Source: Halobacteriovorax sp. HLS (GTDB lineage Bacteria; Bdellovibrionota; Bacteriovoracia; Bacteriovoracales; Bacteriovoracaceae). From it: a stretch of DNA of 64,000 nt. Under the pieces are notes generated by a model that was given only the letters and a program-made list of their open reading frames with translations, was not told where the DNA came from and ran no database searches. The stretch spans positions 1 through 64,000 of the forward strand of contig NZ_QOCL01000012.1 in assembly GCF_004006665.1 (NCBI RefSeq), written 5' to 3'. Position numbers and translations under genes: made by a program. Each line of letters starts with the position of its first letter. The stretch's first letter is position 1. This document shows positions 60,245 to 64,000 of the stretch, in pieces.

Positions 60245-63200
60245 ATGAATAAACTGAAATGCTTATATTTACTATTTCTTCTTAGCACCACTAGTAGTTT
60301 TGCTCTTTATCAAGACACTAAAGAGCTATCAGATGAAGCTCAGGCACAGCTAAGGGAGTTTAGTAAAGACAATAAGCAATTGAGTAGTGAGCAAAAAATT
60401 TCAAGGTCTGCTCAAGTCGCTAGAGAAGCACATTTATTTTGTGCTGGAAAAATAAATGGTCCAGTTGGTGAGACTATTTCAAGCCTTATGAAAGTAGGGT
60501 TACATAACTACTGTGATCAATATGAAGATGATGAGAGCTTTTGTAATTGCATTGGAGAAGTGACTTACGAAAATAAATTAAAGAAAGAGGATCTTGAAGA
60601 CTTTCAAGAAAAAATTAAAAAAGAAAATTTAAAAAACCTAGGCTATACAAGTATGAAGGCCTTGGTAAATGATAGATCTCTAAGTATAAAGTACGATATT
60701 ACTGTAGGACGCACGGATAACTTCGAACCTATGAAAGAAGGAATTGCTTGTTCACATCCGAAAGACTTTTATGAAAGTATCAAAGAGGATTGTAGTGAAG
60801 AGGAAATTACTCAACTAGAAAATGGTTACAATTTATATACGTCGGAATGTAAAAATTGTACTTCTTCACAATTGTTACAAAACTTACCAAATGACATGAG
60901 ATCGAGCTCTTTCAACTCTGCTGAGAGATTTATTTCTCTTGGTGGACATATGGCCTCTCAACAAGCAAGTGAACTAATTGATAAAGAGTTTTTTAAAACT
61001 TCTAAACTTAAAGATCTTAGTGGAATGGTAGGAAATGGTAAGTTTTCTACTATTAATGAAGTTCAACTCAATGCGATTATAGATACCCTTGCGAAGAGGA
61101 TCTTTGTTAAAAATGAAGGATATTTAAATCCTGGTTACCCTGCAAAGGTAATGAAGGAAACATTCACAAAATATGAAGAGGTTGGACTAATTGAAACATT
61201 AGATAAGTTGCACTTATTTCAAAGTGATATCTTCTACATTAATGGAAAACAGGGAAGTCTTGATGTAAGAGAAGATGTTGAAAACAGAGTTGCTGATTAT
61301 ATTTCATATTTTGAAAAAAAAATAAATCCTTCTCTTATATTTACTCCAAAGAAATTTAAAAGTATTGCAGATGTTAAGGCTAGCCTTAATAAAATTTTTG
61401 AAAAGCAAATGATTATTAACTTGAAAAATAGTTGTACAAGAACACAAGATACTTTCAAAAAATCTTGTAAGGCCTTGAGAGATAATGTTACCGCATTTGA
61501 TTTTGGTAAGTATGCAAAGAGTGTTAGAGATAATAATTTTGGAGAAGATAAGTTTAAATTTGATCAATTATATTGTGTTGCTCAGAATAAAAACTCATCA
61601 TTAATTAGTGAAAAAGTTATGGTAAAAGAGGAGGGCTGGTTTGGAAAAAAGTATGAAAAAGTTTATGCCCTCCAAAAATCTTCTAACCCTATCGATTATA
61701 GCTTCTCCGAATATTTAGATGGAAAGGATGGAAAACTCCATTCATTTGATTGGGGAATTGGCGTTGAGTCGGACTCTATTTTAGCAGCAAGCGGTGGACG
61801 TGTATCAATTGAATTGTTGCATAAAGTTTCTAGAATAAGTGGATATGATTTTGCTCAAAGCAAAGGTAAAGAGAGTAATGAAAAGTCACTTTTTAAACCT
61901 CTTTGGGATCCTCGTGCGGAAAACTTTTCTCCAGATTATTATAGTAATAATTTACGTCTTCAACCTAGCTTCAGACCAACGTCATCAGTGTATTCTCTTA
62001 CACCTTCTCGCGGTCCAAAGACTAGGCCAACTAAGAATGCTCTTAGTGCAGATGATTCTCTAATCGCTGTAACTAAAACTGAAGTAGAACAAGACTTAGG
62101 CCAGCAATTTAAAGCCGAGGCCAATAAAGGCTTGTCTGACATGAAAAGTCAGGTGTCTGCTGATATCGCTAATAATACTGCGCAACTAATTGCTGTTGAA
62201 ACAGAAAAATTAGAAAGTGAACATGTTGCTCCAAAAGCAATCATTGTAGAAGAGGATTCTGCTATTTCATCTCAGTTAACAAAGACTGTTATCACTCCTG
62301 AAGAAAAGGCCGAGTCAAATGTTAGTAGTAAAAGAGAGAGAGTCGAGACTAATAATATTGTTGAAAGTGAAAATTTGATTAAAACAGATGAAACAGCACC
62401 TAGTTTCTTTAATACTTTCACCGGTGGAAAAGATACAAGTCTAGAAAAGAGGTTTGAAAACTTAAAGTCTTCTCTTTCTTCTACTTTTGGAAAAAAGCCT
62501 GACGAGAAAAAAGACGATGATAAAGAAGAAAGCAAGCAAAGAGTTGTTGATGTCAATAACCCTATAGAGAATTCATTTAAACCAGAATCAAAGGGAAGTA
62601 CTTCTAGTGAAGGCTCAAGTTTAGAAATAGAGAAAATGAAATTAGAGCTTGAAAAAATGAAGCTTGAACTCGCCAAGTCTGAGCAGGAAATTGAACTTAA
62701 AAAGCTTGAAGATAGTAAAGAAAAAGCGGCGCTTGCTAAGAAGGCCAATATTGAAGAATTAGTGAATAATCAGTTAAGTAAGCCTTCGACTAAGGCATCC
62801 GAAGTAACTAGGGTGGCCTCAAAATCGGGAGCAACTAATAGTGCCAACGCTAAGAAGTTAGCTACTGCTTCAAGAGCATCAACTGATCTTCCCCGATCAA
62901 ATGTGGCCTCTAGTAATAGCGCTCCAAGACAAGCTTCTCAGGGGCCTAGTCAGTCATCAATATCAACTAAGGCCTCTAAAATTTCGGGAGCGAGTAAGTC
63001 CTCTATTTCACAAACTTCGGCCTCAGAAGGAAGCGGTACTTTATTGACGGCCGTCAGCGCCACTAATGAGCAGATTAGCAAAGTTATAGACTCACCAGCA
63101 TCAAACTTAAAGTCAGTGAAGTCGGTGGCAGAGTTAGAGACTTATGATCAAGAAGTTTTGGCCAAGTATTATGAAAATGGAACTCAAATTGTTCTTGAGT

Positions 63201-63406
63201 CACAAGAGGCTAATGAAGAAGGTCTAGATACTTTAAAACTTGAAAAAGATGAGCAGACTGGGCTGATTTCTGTGGTAAAACTTGAACCGGCCAAGGTCAA
63301 AAGAGCACCTGCTTCAAAAATAGATAAACCTATTGAAAGAAAACCTAGAAAAGTGTTCTCTTATGATGAATTTAAAACAATATTAGACTCTAGTAGAGAA
63401 GAGTAG
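60245..63406 (+). CDS. Large exported protein with coiled-coil/low-complexity C-terminus
   Basis: 1053 residues. MNKLKCLYLLFLLSTTSSFA is a signal peptide. Residues 55-110 and 160-215 contain Cys clusters (CDQYEDDESFCNC, CSEEE, CKNC). Residues 590-800 are low-complexity with many Glu, Lys and Ser, including an amphipathic repeat LELEKMKLELEKMKLELAKS near 797-816 that should form a coiled coil; residues 830-930 are Ser/Ala/Thr-rich. The C-terminus has KRAPASKIDKPIERKPRKVF. No domain is recognised. The design, with a folded N-terminus and a long flexible tail, suggests a periplasm- or surface-spanning structural protein. AATAGGTAG is the nearest ribosome-site-like sequence. Confidence 0.7.
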   Translation: MNKLKCLYLLFLLSTTSSFALYQDTKELSDEAQAQLREFSKDNKQLSSEQKISRSAQVAREAHLFCAGKINGPVGETISSLMKVGLHNYCDQYEDDESFCNCIGEVTYENKLKKEDLEDFQEKIKKENLKNLGYTSMKALVNDRSLSIKYDITVGRTDNFEPMKEGIACSHPKDFYESIKEDCSEEEITQLENGYNLYTSECKNCTSSQLLQNLPNDMRSSSFNSAERFISLGGHMASQQASELIDKEFFKTSKLKDLSGMVGNGKFSTINEVQLNAIIDTLAKRIFVKNEGYLNPGYPAKVMKETFTKYEEVGLIETLDKLHLFQSDIFYINGKQGSLDVREDVENRVADYISYFEKKINPSLIFTPKKFKSIADVKASLNKIFEKQMIINLKNSCTRTQDTFKKSCKALRDNVTAFDFGKYAKSVRDNNFGEDKFKFDQLYCVAQNKNSSLISEKVMVKEEGWFGKKYEKVYALQKSSNPIDYSFSEYLDGKDGKLHSFDWGIGVESDSILAASGGRVSIELLHKVSRISGYDFAQSKGKESNEKSLFKPLWDPRAENFSPDYYSNNLRLQPSFRPTSSVYSLTPSRGPKTRPTKNALSADDSLIAVTKTEVEQDLGQQFKAEANKGLSDMKSQVSADIANNTAQLIAVETEKLESEHVAPKAIIVEEDSAISSQLTKTVITPEEKAESNVSSKRERVETNNIVESENLIKTDETAPSFFNTFTGGKDTSLEKRFENLKSSLSSTFGKKPDEKKDDDKEESKQRVVDVNNPIENSFKPESKGSTSSEGSSLEIEKMKLELEKMKLELAKSEQEIELKKLEDSKEKAALAKKANIEELVNNQLSKPSTKASEVTRVASKSGATNSANAKKLATASRASTDLPRSNVASSNSAPRQASQGPSQSSISTKASKISGASKSSISQTSASEGSGTLLTAVSATNEQISKVIDSPASNLKSVKSVAELETYDQEVLAKYYENGTQIVLESQEANEEGLDTLKLEKDEQTGLISVVKLEPAKVKRAPASKIDKPIERKPRKVFSYDEFKTILDSSREE

Positions 63407-63434
63407 TACTATTCGAGAAATTTTTCGTGAATTT

Positions 63435-63701
63435 ATGTCGCGGGGTTTAATTTCTATGAATACTAGTAATGATTTTCCAAAAGACTTCTTTGTTCTAATC
63501 GAAGGTGATGAGTTTCGCGAAGGCAGAATTTCTGTAAACAAACTACATGATCAGTACATGGCCGAAATTGATATTGTCCAAAAAGACACACGTAAAATTT
63601 GGCGCCATGTTAAGAGTATATACTCTTGCGTCACTGAGCGAGACGCTTTGCAGGATGCCAGTTACTTACTTGGAAAATATCTAAGGGGTGAGTCAATTTA
63701 A
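63435..63701 (+). CDS. Small cytoplasmic protein of unknown function
   Basis: 88 residues. It starts 28 bases after the large exported protein; a start at Met8 (63456) is equally possible since neither has a good Shine-Dalgarno site. The sequence (DFFVLIEGDEFREGRISVNKLHDQY) looks like a compact alpha/beta protein. No family is recognised. It could be a regulator or be co-transcribed with the preceding gene. The stop is followed by the sigma-54 promoter region. Confidence 0.5.
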   Translation: MSRGLISMNTSNDFPKDFFVLIEGDEFREGRISVNKLHDQYMAEIDIVQKDTRKIWRHVKSIYSCVTERDALQDASYLLGKYLRGESI

Positions 63702-63801
63702 TGACTGCAATTCTAGTGTGTTGTCATCTTTTTGGCTGACACGCTGTTTAAATAATCTTGTGAAATCAGATAGTTATAATGTGGGGCCAGATTTAAAAAG
63801 T

Positions 63802-63817
63802 TGGCACGTGACTTGCT
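63802..63817 (+). promoter_or_regulatory. Sigma-54 (RpoN) promoter
   Basis: TGGCACG-TGAC-TTGCT matches the RpoN consensus TGGCACG-N4-TTGCW exactly, with ten bases between the GG and GC doublets. Transcription should start near 63828. No gene start with a convincing ribosome site lies between it and the terminator at 63893-63920. Activation would need an enhancer-binding protein; upstream sequence 63702-63800 could hold its sites. Confidence 0.85.
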
Positions 63818-63827
63818 ATATATTAAG

Positions 63828-63920
63828 TGTGTGTGTGTAGGAGCTACGAAGAAAGGATTTTTTCTAACTCCAAAAATGTCTCTCAAAAAAAGCCCATGAT
63901 TCTATCATGGGTTTTTTTTT
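63828..63920 (+). ncRNA. Putative sigma-54-dependent small RNA
   Basis: About 93 bases from the predicted start to the end of the terminator T tract. The body contains GTGTGTGTAGGAGCTACGAAGAAAGG, then a U-rich single-stranded region and the terminator hairpin. The only ATG-led frame is seven codons long and has no ribosome site. Size, terminator and U tail fit an Hfq-type sRNA; an unusually short mRNA is the alternative. Targets cannot be read from the sequence. Confidence 0.55.
63893..63920 (+). terminator. Intrinsic terminator
   Basis: CCCATGAT (63893-63900), loop TCT and ATCATGGG (63904-63911) form a perfect eight-pair stem followed by nine T (63912-63920). An A run precedes it, so it may work on both strands. 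It is the strongest terminator in the window. Confidence 0.92.
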
Positions 63921-64000
63921 GTCAAAAATCTAAAAGTAATTTTCCATTAGTGACGAGACTGCTCTTGCTCCTTTTGAGGAGAGATTGTCAAAAAGAGGAT

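Noticed and set aside
62272-62748. 158-residue Ser-rich minus-strand frame
   Set aside because: Antisense of the Glu/Lys/Ser-rich low-complexity region; such frames stay open because of composition.
1-64000. CRISPR arrays, integrases, rRNA or further tRNA genes
   Set aside because: No regularly spaced repeats, no integrase motifs and no second tRNA cloverleaf found on either strand.

Overview
The window is about 64 kb of AT-rich chromosome (roughly 36-37% G+C by eye) from a Gram-negative bacterium. It encodes an LPS heptose epimerase (HldD), outer-membrane barrel proteins, many lipoprotein and Sec signal peptides, TatC, and a three-subunit fumarate reductase/succinate dehydrogenase. Many short secreted proteins without recognisable families, several secreted peptidases, a FliG C-domain protein and frequent TTG/GTG starts fit Bdellovibrionota, most likely the marine/low-GC Bacteriovorax-Halobacteriovorax branch. 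That placement is inference from protein style; no rRNA gene is present.

Layout. Positions 1-600 hold the 3' end of an ISL3-type transposase and a tRNA-Leu(UAA) with its terminator. Positions 738-5559 hold a lipoprotein and a tight operon of NuoB-, NuoCD- and NuoI-like subunits plus a glycosyltransferase, with no complex I membrane subunits. Positions 5549-9945 (minus) form an operon of a YiiX-type cysteine hydrolase, a 2-hydroxyacid dehydrogenase, a ureohydrolase and Aat. Positions 10117-16947 hold Map, a BFD-type Fe-S protein, TatC, a histidine kinase paired with a periplasmic molybdopterin-fold protein, HldD and a FliG C-domain-only protein. Positions 17079-21528 are an accessory island of small secreted proteins. 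It contains a tandem gene duplication, two identical 68-bp repeats, a frameshifted gene and gene fragments.

Positions 21629-38143 are mainly metabolic and housekeeping: a PLP enzyme, a HugZ-like protein, LysR, a degenerate HesB protein, an M61 peptidase, a phosphopantetheinyl transferase, type III glutamine synthetase, a METTL25-like methyltransferase, MurD, aminopeptidase P, a matrixin-like protease with a C-terminal sorting-like tail, and SerC. Positions 38336-53276 hold two papain-like secreted proteins, an M48-like protein, Tgt, an FHA-RDD membrane protein, an outer-membrane protein, a DEAD-box helicase and a DksA-like protein. Positions 53330-59862 hold QueE, a three-gene SprT/thioesterase/DUF423 operon and frdCAB. 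Positions 60245-63701 hold a 1053-residue exported protein and a small partner.

QueE and Tgt both belong to queuosine tRNA modification but are about 11 kb apart. The most striking non-coding signal is at the right edge: a consensus sigma-54 promoter followed about 95 bp later by a strong intrinsic terminator with no convincing ORF between, which suggests a sigma-54-dependent small RNA. Three small secreted or membrane ORFs (38-52 codons) lie in gaps between larger genes.
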